DNA of 55,460 nucleotides, taken from the IMG/VR virus record IMGVR_UViG_3300034198_010091, positions 1 through 55,460 of that record. One strand, 5' to 3'. The translations under genes and the position numbers were made by a program. Source of the DNA: a virus. Below the pieces are notes generated by a model. The model was not told where the DNA came from. It made no database searches and was given only the letters and a program-made list of their open reading frames with translations. This document shows positions 13,509 to 22,594 of the stretch, piece after piece. How positions within the stretch are numbered: position 1 is the stretch's first letter; every line of letters starts with the position of its first letter.

Positions 13509-15136
13509 ATCAACGGTGTAGCTGATACTGTGTATCCAGTCGTTTCTGTTAATCTACCCATAGATATAGCGTTTAAATCAGCTTGATGTATTAGTTCGTT
13601 AATTTCATCTATATAAGTAGATACAAATCTTCTACCCCAAGGTGACATAACCATTATACCGTGTAGATACAGTTCGTTTTGGTGCAGTAAAAATACAGGT
13701 GTTCCAGAATCACCACCCCAAACTTGATATTTAAATCCAGATATAGAATTATTATTAGTCGCACCACTAAAGACATCATTCACATGACCCATTATATCGT
13801 TTTGAGCTGGATAATCTATTATTGGTGTAGGTGGGATAGCATTAGGGATATTTCCAAATCCTTGAGAAACTCCAACTTCTATTAAAGGTTTAGCGGATAG
13901 TGGATCACATCCATCAATAACATTATAATTATATCTGAGTGTATTGAATATATAATTCGGATCAAGACTACCATCATCAATCACATCATCAGAATAATAA
14001 CTTATATAATTTCCCATTATATCTCCAATTTTAACGATATTCAACCCCTCATTCTCCATGTTTCTATCAAGAACAGCAACACATAGATCCACATCAATGT
14101 TCGGTTGTTGATGCAATTGCATAGCTGTAAGACTCGTATTATCAGATCTCACGAACGTTATATTATTTCCAACACGTAAATCAATTGGCCATGTCCCCAA
14201 AGCGTGTGGGAAAGCGTGGGCGCAGTATAACACATGTCTTGGTGTTATCAAAACACCACCATACGATTCATACCCAAATGTTTTATGAACAGCACATCCA
14301 GTAAACTCCTGTTTTATATCATTGGCCCAAAAATTAGGGTTTCTGACATATGTTTTAGTATTATGATTTTTAACACTAAACATATTCATATACTTAGCAC
14401 CTCCAGATAAACCAACAACTCTTGATATTACATTGGAACTTAAACTATCCATTACTATAGGTATTTGTGAATTGATATACGCGGCTTGTGAAAATCTAAT
14501 CGAAGAACTCATTGAATTGACTGCTGTTTCTCGATATTGTATCAAATCGCCATTTGAAGTATTCGAGTAAGTCGATAAAGTCACCCCAGTAGATTGTCCA
14601 TTTTTATACCAAATTCCCGATATAGAAGTTATCGGTAAATTGGGTGGTGTATACCATGATCTGATTGGTTTGATTAATACTCCACCGGGTGTAGGATTAC
14701 CATATGGTGGTCCTACTAAATTAGTGCTCGGTGGTGTATTTGGGAGTTTTGTAGCCTTTGTTATTCTCCCATTTGAAAATTTTGTTATACTGTTTTTCTG
14801 AACAACCTCCCTCCAACCGAACCTATAACCAGAAAGAGCATCGTTTTCAGTGACGGTGTAAGTTGTAGTATTTATATCTGCCATAAATCCTCTATATAAT
14901 GTTGGTGAATATATATACCATCCAGCAGATAATATTGTTGTCCCTGCGGACCATACGGCTGGGGTAGCCGATAACGTATACCCAGCATAAGACTCCCACA
15001 CGAAAATTGTTGAATTAAAATAAAGGAAACCGCTCAATGTAGAAGCGGATAATAGTATCGGTCCACTGGTATCAATAGGTTTAGCTCTATTAAATCTATC
15101 AATCACCAAGTTATTAGATCTAAAAAAACTTCTCAT
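13502..15136 (-). CDS. Fibre-like protein with C-terminal trypsin-like protease domain
   Basis: 544 aa from ATG 15136, which overlaps the TGA of the upstream gene; an upstream TTG is rejected. The first half is Ser/Thr/Gly-rich and beta-like (YAGYTLSATPAVWSAG), as in fibres or baseplate decorations. The second half is a chymotrypsin-fold protease: His near residue 304 (VLYCAHAF), Asp near 349 (DVDLCVAVLD) and Ser near 475 (WGGDSGTPVFLL), followed by the strand LHGIMVMSPWG. The final phrase TGYTLSATPLI echoes the N-terminal half. It sits among baseplate genes and could process virion proteins or cut host surface proteins. Triad assignment is good; function is inference. Confidence 0.78.
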   Translation of the reverse strand: MRSFFRSNNLVIDRFNRAKPIDTSGPILLSASTLSGFLYFNSTIFVWESYAGYTLSATPAVWSAGTTILSAGWYIYSPTLYRGFMADINTTTYTVTENDALSGYRFGWREVVQKNSITKFSNGRITKATKLPNTPPSTNLVGPPYGNPTPGGVLIKPIRSWYTPPNLPITSISGIWYKNGQSTGVTLSTYSNTSNGDLIQYRETAVNSMSSSIRFSQAAYINSQIPIVMDSLSSNVISRVVGLSGGAKYMNMFSVKNHNTKTYVRNPNFWANDIKQEFTGCAVHKTFGYESYGGVLITPRHVLYCAHAFPHALGTWPIDLRVGNNITFVRSDNTSLTAMQLHQQPNIDVDLCVAVLDRNMENEGLNIVKIGDIMGNYISYYSDDVIDDGSLDPNYIFNTLRYNYNVIDGCDPLSAKPLIEVGVSQGFGNIPNAIPPTPIIDYPAQNDIMGHVNDVFSGATNNNSISGFKYQVWGGDSGTPVFLLHQNELYLHGIMVMSPWGRRFVSTYIDEINELIHQADLNAISMGRLTETTGYTVSATPLIQ

Positions 15137-15540
15137 AAAATATCCCAAGTATTATTACCCAAATGATATATTTGAGTTGATGTTTGTGAAGAGATTATAT
15201 TCCCACTGAGAGTTGTATTATAATTCAAGGATACACTTAAGTTAGAAGGTATAATCCTTAAATTTCCAACACCTGAATTCCTAATAAAGATCAAAACCTT
15301 GTCTGGGAATACGTTAGATGGAACATATAAAATATGATCCTCTGTGTGTATTTTTTTAATGATATATCCAGTGTCGGATAATGATAATGTATATGTTGAC
15401 CCATCAATTTCAACATAATCGATGAAACTATACATATTGGAATTCTGCACGAGATAATTCTTATTATCTTGAACGATTGGAGTGAATCCACCGTAAGGAG
15501 CAGTAGATAAAGTTGGAAATTGTGAAATTTTTATATCCAT
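15133..15540 (-). CDS. Small fibre or baseplate protein with KISQ-type N-terminus
   Basis: 135 aa from ATG 15540, fixed by a TTAAATA box 5 nt upstream; a longer reading would run into the next gene. The N-terminus MDIKISQFPTLSTAPYGGFT is the common phage fibre start (KISQLP... followed by a segment like VPIVQDG), shared with the protein at 25351. The rest is predicted beta-rich (DGSTYTLSLSDTGYIIKK, VLIFIRNSGVGNLRIIP). It is followed with overlap by the protease gene, with which it may form a tail-associated unit. Confidence 0.65.
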   Translation of the reverse strand: MDIKISQFPTLSTAPYGGFTPIVQDNKNYLVQNSNMYSFIDYVEIDGSTYTLSLSDTGYIIKKIHTEDHILYVPSNVFPDKVLIFIRNSGVGNLRIIPSNLSVSLNYNTTLSGNIISSQTSTQIYHLGNNTWDIL

Positions 15541-15544
15541 ATTA

Positions 15545-17731
15545 TTATTTAACGATAGACAATGCTTGATATAAGGTATCAAGGATCATATGATCAAATA
15601 CTCCAGATTTTTCATACAATAAATCGTTCGAAACATATCTATCTATGTTTGTTTTGGTATTTTTGTAATCAATTACACCACCTATCGGTGTGTCATCAGT
15701 ATTATCGACATAATCAAAAAACATATAATACTTACCGATATCGGCTATATTAAAATCTGTTGGTAATACTAAAGGCCAACCCCAGTTACTATTATAGCTT
15801 GATAATGGATATGTATTAGAACTTAGAGATATACTCGGCTGATATGTGTTTAGTTTGAGATATGTATTGCTAAATTTTTCGAGTGCGACTATAGGTGTGT
15901 TCTTATCTACTGTGTATGTAAAAACATCAATTTTATCCCCAATATTTTTTCCATATTCTAGTTTTGATGTTCTTCCTTGAATATCAAAATTCTCATTAAA
16001 TTTATTCAATTCACCGACCAAAGAATGTTTGTTTAAGGATGCTAAATTGATAATTCTCTTCAATTTTTCAGGATATGTATACTTTTCTTCTCCTGTATCA
16101 TTATAATACAAATAATCGGAGATCGAATTCAGATAATCCACTTCACATGTGTCTAAATTCTGTGTATTATTTATAAAATTGCTGATTTTTTCATATATTT
16201 TGACACCTATATCCTCGTGATTAAGATTTTCATTACCCAACACACCACCAATAAAATCTTCGAATAATCTAGGTTTATTCATCATCGATTCTTGAAATAT
16301 TAAATCTTGTATAGTTTTTGAGGATGAAAAATCTTCATCTTTCTTATACAGATCGTAAAAATTTTTGTTATACACATTAAATTTATTAGATTGTCCAGTT
16401 AAAGTATATGTTGATAGTTGATCGCTTGAGAGTGTCGTGGTTATATTAATAGTCACATTGTATATAGGATCAGATAGATCAGTAAACTTAACAAATCCTC
16501 TAAAAAATCCATCACCACTAGGATCATTTAATTTGTATATGTTATAATTCTCTGATGGTATTAAATAATGTAAACCACTTCCGTATATAATGGAACCACT
16601 TTCATCTAACAATTCTTGACCACCTTCATTTAACAAGACAACATCTCCAATAGCGGATAATGTTATATTTAAAGATGATAATTGAATATTATTAAAATTC
16701 TTCACAGTCGTATTATCGACATCTTTAATCTTTACCACGAATGGTATTTCCGTGTTGGAAAATTTTATAGGTGAAATATTAAATGATTGACTGATGTATT
16801 TTTCACCATCCAACCCATTTGATGTAATTGATAGTTTGTATGCAGGATTATCTGTGATTTTAGCACTTAACGTTATTCCTAAATTATTCAAATAATTAAC
16901 CTTTGATTTATTGTAAAACTTTACGTCATTATTTGTTTTATCGAACCAAGTTTGGATTAGTATTTTATCTGATATACTATCATCTTTGAAATACGCTTCA
17001 CCCTCACAAATTTTTCCTACGACTTTAGCATTTGGGTCATCTTTTGAACATCGTTCTATGGAACTATTTTTTACTCTAGCATATACATCTGATCCACTGA
17101 GAGTAATATAAGGTATCTCCTCATATTCGTAAGAAGATAACAAATAATTATAATTCTTTTTATAGAAAGTATTGTATTTCTGTAAATGATTAAATTTATC
17201 AGAACTAAGATTCCAATAATTAATTGAATTACTACCAGATACACTATAAAATATGTTAGATACTGATTGATACGGTGGGAAGTAACCAGTGAATATGATT
17301 GGTCCTTCTATAGATCCAACCTTAAATTTCAAATCATCTATAATGTCGAAAATTATCTGATCACCATCTTCAGATATCATCGGATTGCCATCCTCTGTAA
17401 TAACCCTACCATTTATATTAATTTTATGCGTGAAAGGTATATAATCTTTTATTACAATACTCTTTTCGAATGTTGAAATTTTAGCATTCGTATCACAATC
17501 ATATATGATCAAGTTCACATTATATGTTCCGGGAAATGTGTAATGCTTACTAGCCGAATATGCTGTTGTTGTGGTCCCATCTCCAAAATCCCATACAAGT
17601 CTGCTAGTTGTTTTTTTATCTAGATCAGGATAAAATATTAAGGGGGTTAATTCTAAAGCATAAGAAGATAAAGAATTCTCATTCTTGTAGTCTATAGAAC
17701 TAAAATTTATATATGTGGTTGTATTACTCAT
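15545..17731 (-). CDS. Large baseplate or tail protein with a PKD domain
   Basis: 728 aa. A PKD-type beta-sandwich is clear near residues 35-85: RLVWDFGDGTTTTAYSA, then HYTFPGTYNVNLIIYD. The rest is long and beta-rich with repeated short phrases (LLNEGGQELLDESGSIIYGSG). The start ATG overlaps the gp6 stop (ATGAGTAA), so it is co-translated with the baseplate wedge gene. In T4 the genes after 6 are 7 and 8, and this may fill that wedge role or be a decoration. PKD domains usually mediate protein or carbohydrate contacts at surfaces. Exact equivalence is not established. Confidence 0.65.
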   Translation of the reverse strand: MSNTTTYINFSSIDYKNENSLSSYALELTPLIFYPDLDKKTTSRLVWDFGDGTTTTAYSASKHYTFPGTYNVNLIIYDCDTNAKISTFEKSIVIKDYIPFTHKININGRVITEDGNPMISEDGDQIIFDIIDDLKFKVGSIEGPIIFTGYFPPYQSVSNIFYSVSGSNSINYWNLSSDKFNHLQKYNTFYKKNYNYLLSSYEYEEIPYITLSGSDVYARVKNSSIERCSKDDPNAKVVGKICEGEAYFKDDSISDKILIQTWFDKTNNDVKFYNKSKVNYLNNLGITLSAKITDNPAYKLSITSNGLDGEKYISQSFNISPIKFSNTEIPFVVKIKDVDNTTVKNFNNIQLSSLNITLSAIGDVVLLNEGGQELLDESGSIIYGSGLHYLIPSENYNIYKLNDPSGDGFFRGFVKFTDLSDPIYNVTINITTTLSSDQLSTYTLTGQSNKFNVYNKNFYDLYKKDEDFSSSKTIQDLIFQESMMNKPRLFEDFIGGVLGNENLNHEDIGVKIYEKISNFINNTQNLDTCEVDYLNSISDYLYYNDTGEEKYTYPEKLKRIINLASLNKHSLVGELNKFNENFDIQGRTSKLEYGKNIGDKIDVFTYTVDKNTPIVALEKFSNTYLKLNTYQPSISLSSNTYPLSSYNSNWGWPLVLPTDFNIADIGKYYMFFDYVDNTDDTPIGGVIDYKNTKTNIDRYVSNDLLYEKSGVFDHMILDTLYQALSIVK
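15546..15552 (-). promoter_or_regulatory. Late promoter box TTAAATA
   Basis: TTAAATA, 5-nt gap, ATG at 15540. The box covers the stop of the PKD-domain gene. Confidence 0.75.
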
Positions 17732-19532
17732 CTACTACAACAATTTTGGTTATTAGTGATTTTGGATTATATATGTAAGGAAATTTAAAAAACTGTAAAG
17801 TCGTTGTCTGATTTATTAGACTTTCATCAACACCATCATATACTGGGTTCCATGAAATGAACGATAATCCATTATAATATATATTCTCTTTGTTATTAAA
17901 AGTCTTTAAAGACTTCACACCGTCTATTGATAAAATTGATGATGTTATATCGGACATATTTATAGTTTGTCCGAGTGTAACATTTGTTGGTTTGAAATAA
18001 TTTAGAATGATATCAACTACTTTATTTTTTATGCTTTCTTTATTTATATTGTTATTCTTTTCTCTAACAATTATCAGTTGTGTATCTTTCGAAATATCCT
18101 TTGTTATTCCGACATTAGCAAATCCGATATCCAAAGCTATGTATACCGGATCTCTTGGAACTATTTCATTGGATATCATCTTCTTATCATCGGTCAAATC
18201 CTTAACAAGATTTTTGAAACTATTAGTTAAGAAATCTGGGTATTGAGCATCTTCTAATATTTGAAATTTTGGAACTAGGAACACATTAACGTTATTAAAA
18301 TCACAAGAGTCTGCGAAATTTACTTGATTCAATATAACCCGATTAGATTTGTTTGGATCTATACATATTTTGTAAAAATAATCGATATATTCATCTACGA
18401 ATGTTTTGTTATTCACAACTTTAACATCTTGTAAGATATTTGGTATAGACTTTTTGAGATATCTTTCAAAATCATTCTCGGTTACTAGTCTAAGTTGAGA
18501 TGATAAAAATGTGGGTGCATTTTCTCTTATCTCCTCGACAGTTTCAGCATCTTGAATTATAGTTGAATTGGATGGATTCGTGAAAGTTAAGAAATTTCTA
18601 TTCGAGTCTGAAATTAAAGTAGAGTCCAATTCTTGAGTAAGTCCATCGTATATTGTATTAAACCTAGAGCTATTGTAGGTGAACAATTTATTACCGTTTA
18701 TGGCATTTTTACTTATCTGTCCTTTTTGACCATCGCTGAGAATATAAAAAACAGCAACTTCGTCTCCGGGATTTAATTTTCTCCCAAAAACTGAATTACC
18801 AAATTTAATTTCGTAATGTCCATTTTCATTGAGCCTCAACTCATATACACGTTTATTAGACTCTGTTAAATACAAACTATCTGACTCAGTATATTCAAAC
18901 CATGTGTCATTATCTAATTCTTTAACATATACGCTAATCGAATTGTGTGAGATAAATCTAGTATCTTTACTATCTACGATATTATCCACAACAATCGGAA
19001 AAGTTTCGTAGTTTAATCCTTCCGCTGTATATATCGGATATTCCCCGACAGTTCCTTGATATAGGATAGAATTTTCTCCAATAGAATCAATTTTCTCGTC
19101 TCCACTTATCAATTTTTCAAAATATTCGTCGTTAGGGAAAGTGTATTGAATATTATCGATTAAAAAATAGCTATATTTACGTATACGGTAGTTACCAACA
19201 TTTAAACTACCAGATGCGTTACAATCAACTGAAACAAGAGAGGTCTGTTTACCTGTAGGCTTATAACCTATCATTTTTACGATTTTATTCATGTTCTCAT
19301 AGATTGAAGCCTGTGAAAATGACGACTCAGATGATGTTTGGTTCAAATAAAATAACAATACGTGGGTAAAATAGCCCAGTATATCTAACAATGATGATAT
19401 ATTAGAACCCTCATAATTTTGATCTGTAAACTGACCCTCTTCGTTCAGCCTACTGATCATGAATGATTTCAATGATGTAGCATCAAAATTAACGTATGCA
19501 TTTTGAGGTAAATTGTAATCGGGCGTTGCCAT
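17724..19532 (-). CDS. gp6: Baseplate wedge protein gp6
   Basis: 602 aa (T4 gp6 is 660). The N-terminal signature EGSNISSLLDILGYFTHVLL followed by FYLNQTSSES and a paired IGYKPTGKQ block is typical of gp6, as is the middle segment RLVTENDFERYLKKSIPNI. gp6 dimers join baseplate wedges into the iris ring that drives sheath contraction. A CTAAATA box precedes the ATG by 6 nt, and gp25, its known wedge partner, is the gene just upstream. Confidence 0.9.
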   Translation of the reverse strand: MATPDYNLPQNAYVNFDATSLKSFMISRLNEEGQFTDQNYEGSNISSLLDILGYFTHVLLFYLNQTSSESSFSQASIYENMNKIVKMIGYKPTGKQTSLVSVDCNASGSLNVGNYRIRKYSYFLIDNIQYTFPNDEYFEKLISGDEKIDSIGENSILYQGTVGEYPIYTAEGLNYETFPIVVDNIVDSKDTRFISHNSISVYVKELDNDTWFEYTESDSLYLTESNKRVYELRLNENGHYEIKFGNSVFGRKLNPGDEVAVFYILSDGQKGQISKNAINGNKLFTYNSSRFNTIYDGLTQELDSTLISDSNRNFLTFTNPSNSTIIQDAETVEEIRENAPTFLSSQLRLVTENDFERYLKKSIPNILQDVKVVNNKTFVDEYIDYFYKICIDPNKSNRVILNQVNFADSCDFNNVNVFLVPKFQILEDAQYPDFLTNSFKNLVKDLTDDKKMISNEIVPRDPVYIALDIGFANVGITKDISKDTQLIIVREKNNNINKESIKNKVVDIILNYFKPTNVTLGQTINMSDITSSILSIDGVKSLKTFNNKENIYYNGLSFISWNPVYDGVDESLINQTTTLQFFKFPYIYNPKSLITKIVVVDE

Positions 19533-19538
19533 TATTAC

Positions 19539-19545
19539 TATTTAG
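19539..19545 (-). promoter_or_regulatory. Late promoter box CTAAATA for gp6
   Basis: CTAAATA, 6-nt gap, ATG at 19532, in the gap after gp25. Confidence 0.78.
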
Positions 19546-19546
19546 C

Positions 19547-20032
19547 TCACAAAATAGTGTATCCAACATTATTCAACTCTGATTTGATAGAAACGCCGTA
19601 TATATTCAAAGACGGGACATCGATAGTCAATGATATATTGTATTGATTGATGTCTTCATCCCCTATAACAGATACATCCCGCACAACAACCCTTGGTTCC
19701 ATTATAGGTAGTTGTGTTTCGATCAGGTCTTGGATGATTTCTGAAGTAAAATCATCGATTGGTTCGAATACAAATTGTCTCAAATCGACCCCATAGGTGG
19801 GATTTAGTATTTTATCTCCCGGTGACGTTAAAAACGCTGTTGTGATGCTATTTTTAACCGATTCTATGTCATATATTGCTCTGACATCTTTCAGAGTTTC
19901 TGTTTTATTTAATTGATTGTTATACGATACGTCTTGAGATAAATCTAACGCTAAATCTTTATATAGATAATCACTTTTCAGAGATTTATCTGAAAGTTTA
20001 TCTATTTTTAGGGAATTGATTTTAATTGCCAT
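19547..20032 (-). CDS. gp25: Baseplate wedge protein gp25 (lysozyme-like family)
   Basis: 161 aa, slightly longer than T4 gp25 (132 aa). The conserved core is present: DVRAIYDIESVKNSITTAFL, TSPGDKILNPTYGVDLRQFVFEP, then ETQLPIMEPRV and the closing strands. gp25 seeds sheath assembly on the baseplate. Unlike almost every other structural gene here it has no TAAATA box before its ATG; an endonuclease gene is inserted directly upstream and ends 5 nt before it, so gp25 now depends on read-through. Confidence 0.93.
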   Translation of the reverse strand: MAIKINSLKIDKLSDKSLKSDYLYKDLALDLSQDVSYNNQLNKTETLKDVRAIYDIESVKNSITTAFLTSPGDKILNPTYGVDLRQFVFEPIDDFTSEIIQDLIETQLPIMEPRVVVRDVSVIGDEDINQYNISLTIDVPSLNIYGVSIKSELNNVGYTIL

Positions 20033-20037
20033 ACACG

Positions 20038-20754
20038 TTATATCGTTAATTTTTCAACTTTATGCCCTTTGCACATTTTAATAATATTATTAGAACATCT
20101 ATTTAGATTAGATGATTCTAAATTATTTTCTCTAGCATACTTAGCCAAGTTATCGACAATTATTTCTTTTCCATTTGGGTCAGTTATCAAAAAACGTCCA
20201 TTATACTTTGTTTTTTTATTCAAGATTTTTAATCCATACTTTTCTTTAACCGATATATACTTTTTGGGTTTGTTTAAAATTGAACTTACATTATTCGGTT
20301 TACATTTTACAATCTTAGCTATTTCAGTAACCTTCATATTTTTATTATATAAATCAAACATCAAAATCACATCCTCGTCTGTAAAATTACGCAGTGCCTC
20401 GAATAGATTTTTGATTGATTGCTCGGATGATTTTCTCCCTAAACTACTCCTAGCATTTTTACATATATTATACCTAGGATTTAAAATGTCTAAATAATAT
20501 TGCTCTCGATCAATACATTGATCTCTTTCACACACCTCCACAATTTCAAATACGAAATCAGTAGTCCTTGCGTTATAAGCATTTTGTAAAAACACACAAG
20601 GATTCTTGTTCAACTTTAAAAGTCTATTATGAGCCGAAAATCTTCTTCCCAAACTCACTGATGAACTTCCAATATAAAAATTATCGTTTGCTGGATTTGT
20701 TATTTTATAAACCCCAGTTTGATCACATAATTCTTTACTCAAATTTATCGACAT
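20038..20754 (-). CDS. GIY-YIG homing endonuclease
   Basis: 238 aa from ATG 20754, placed 1 nt after the TGA of the upstream gene; the longer reading overlaps that gene by 160 nt and is rejected. The GIY-YIG core is at residues 13-30 (GVYKITNPANDNFYIGSSS), with the Arg of RRFSAH and the Glu in DREQYYLDILNPRYN following. The C-terminal part contains a helix-turn-helix-like segment (MKVTEIAKIVKCKPNNVSSIL) and a NUMOD-like tail that would bind DNA. It is a selfish mobile gene inserted between a virion gene and gp25. Confidence 0.9.
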   Translation of the reverse strand: MSINLSKELCDQTGVYKITNPANDNFYIGSSSVSLGRRFSAHNRLLKLNKNPCVFLQNAYNARTTDFVFEIVEVCERDQCIDREQYYLDILNPRYNICKNARSSLGRKSSEQSIKNLFEALRNFTDEDVILMFDLYNKNMKVTEIAKIVKCKPNNVSSILNKPKKYISVKEKYGLKILNKKTKYNGRFLITDPNGKEIIVDNLAKYARENNLESSNLNRCSNNIIKMCKGHKVEKLTI

Positions 20755-20755
20755 A

Positions 20756-22558
20756 TCAGTCCCAGTTATCACATGACAATTTTTTAGCTGATCCGGGTTT
20801 AGCATTCGAGCAGGAATGTCTAGACCTAAATGCTTTAGCTCTTTTAGAATTTCCACCTCCAACCCGAACACCCTTTTGTCCAAAATGTATTTTCTTATAG
20901 GAACCATCTGGTTGCTTTGCACATTTCATCCATTTTTTACCTTTTCGGTCGCTGCTGGTTTTTTTAGTTGGTCCAGTGCATTTTTCTAAAATCTCTAGCA
21001 AGTCACATTTGTAGTCATCTTCATCAAAAGACATTTCGTTTAATACTCGATCAAAAAAATCATCAAATGATTCATTTTTTATTTTAGTTTCGTCTTCGAT
21101 ATTCATTTTTAAGAATGCAGGTGGAGTTTTTCCACGATCTATCATCCATGGACGATCTACTCTTTTTTTCATCTGTTCCTTTGAGAAGGTTGGGATCGGT
21201 AACTGATCTATTAAACCTTTTATGTAAGTTTTGGTGTTAGGATCACTCCACTCTGCTTTACTCTCTGAAGTATTGGTTGATAGTTTTGTTAGCAATGTTG
21301 ATAATTCTCCTTTAGATGCATCTGTCACAGTTGTATTAAGCTTATCTAGAGCAATTGGATTTTTATCTGAACTTCTAAGGGAACTATAAACTCTCGATAA
21401 AACCATGAATGGTAGTTTATTGAAGTCTCGCATGGTTGTAATATTAACATTTTTATCCAATGCTCTACCAGTATCGAAATCTTTATTCTCGTAGTCTCTT
21501 TCAAATCTAGCAAGATATCCTAAAATCGGGTTAACATTTTCATCATCAGATTCTAGAGCTTTTAAACGATCAATTGCATCGTTTAAATTCGATGGCATCT
21601 GATCCCAGTTTAGTTGATCTAAAGATTTAATCTCAGTCCCAGCCTTTTCTTGATATTCTTTAACTAAACCGGATGCGGTAAATTTAATCAAGTCTAAAAA
21701 TCCAGATATAGCTGCTTCGTTAACTGCTTCATTCGTTTGATTAATTTGATTGATACGATCATATAAATCCTCAAGTTCCTCAGTGGTTTTTTCTAATTTA
21801 TCTTCCCATTTAGCCATCTTTTCCTCAATATCATAAATATTAGCCTTTAATTTTTCTATATCAACAGGCTTCATAGTCGCTTGATCAAAACGATCTCTTT
21901 TTTTATTTAAAATGGTCGCTAATTCACTAACAGTCTGTTCAATTTTGCCTTTCTGTTTTTCGCTCTTAGCTCTACCTTTTTGGGTATTTAAAGTTTCTAT
22001 GTTCGCTTCTATCTTAGAAATCTCCACTTCCATATTATCCTTTTCAGATGGGGGTAATTTTGTTCGATTAATGATTTTATTCTTCTTATCTAGATCATCT
22101 CTCATACCAGTCAAATCACTTCGATATTTTGTTTGATTTCTTTCAAGCTTTTCTAGTTGATTTTCTTCATCATACTTCTCAACTTTCCCGTTTTCATCAA
22201 CTCCTCGAATATTCTTATACGAATCTCTTGAATCATTAAATCGTTTTGTTATTTTTTGAACCTGTTTATCAAAAAATGGATCATTGAATAGGAGTCTAAA
22301 CGATGTTAGCATACTCTTCCACAGCTTTGATTCTGTAGCAAATCCAGATTTACCTGTATTTTGAGATGGATCATACTCCCAACGATCTATTGGTGTGCTT
22401 AATTCGAAATTATCAGACTTACCGACTGAACTAGACGAATATCCCGATGGGCCTTCCGATTCTTTTGTTCTATTAAGCCTAGCACCTCCCATATTTTTAG
22501 GTGCTGATGGTCTAAACCCAGCTTCGGTAACTATTTGAACCAATTTATCAAACTTCAT
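20756..22558 (-). CDS. Coiled-coil virion or assembly protein
   Basis: 600 aa from ATG 22558 (late box 5 nt upstream). N-terminal MKFDKLVQIVTEAGFRPSAP resembles capsid-targeting peptides. Residues about 110-290 are a long Lys/Glu coiled coil (LEKLERNQTKYRSDL, IEKLKANIYDIEEKMAKWED). The C-terminus has an amphipathic FDDFFDRVLNEM, then a Cys/Lys-rich domain with KGKKWMKCAKQPDGSYKKIHF and RHSCSNAKPG, a domain I have seen at the ends of T4-like marine phage proteins. It may be a scaffold, an internal head protein or a baseplate assembly factor. Function not recognised. Confidence 0.6.
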   Translation of the reverse strand: MKFDKLVQIVTEAGFRPSAPKNMGGARLNRTKESEGPSGYSSSSVGKSDNFELSTPIDRWEYDPSQNTGKSGFATESKLWKSMLTSFRLLFNDPFFDKQVQKITKRFNDSRDSYKNIRGVDENGKVEKYDEENQLEKLERNQTKYRSDLTGMRDDLDKKNKIINRTKLPPSEKDNMEVEISKIEANIETLNTQKGRAKSEKQKGKIEQTVSELATILNKKRDRFDQATMKPVDIEKLKANIYDIEEKMAKWEDKLEKTTEELEDLYDRINQINQTNEAVNEAAISGFLDLIKFTASGLVKEYQEKAGTEIKSLDQLNWDQMPSNLNDAIDRLKALESDDENVNPILGYLARFERDYENKDFDTGRALDKNVNITTMRDFNKLPFMVLSRVYSSLRSSDKNPIALDKLNTTVTDASKGELSTLLTKLSTNTSESKAEWSDPNTKTYIKGLIDQLPIPTFSKEQMKKRVDRPWMIDRGKTPPAFLKMNIEDETKIKNESFDDFFDRVLNEMSFDEDDYKCDLLEILEKCTGPTKKTSSDRKGKKWMKCAKQPDGSYKKIHFGQKGVRVGGGNSKRAKAFRSRHSCSNAKPGSAKKLSCDNWD

Positions 22559-22563
22559 ATTGT

Positions 22564-22570
22564 TATTTAT
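22564..22570 (-). promoter_or_regulatory. Late promoter box ATAAATA
   Basis: ATAAATA, 5-nt gap, ATG at 22558, in a short divergent region. Confidence 0.7.
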
Positions 22571-22582
22571 CATATGATATTA

Positions 22583-22589
22583 CTAAATA
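22583..22589 (+). promoter_or_regulatory. Late promoter box CTAAATA
   Basis: CTAAATA, 5-nt gap, ATG at 22595. Two other in-frame ATGs (22574, 22589) lie before or inside the box, so the spacing rule selects 22595. Confidence 0.75.
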
Positions 22590-22594
22590 TGAAC

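Noticed and set aside
20755-20922. Longer N-terminus for the GIY-YIG endonuclease
   Set aside because: It would overlap the conserved C-terminal domain of the upstream gene by about 160 nt; ATG 20754 lies 1 nt after that gene's stop and just before the GIY core.
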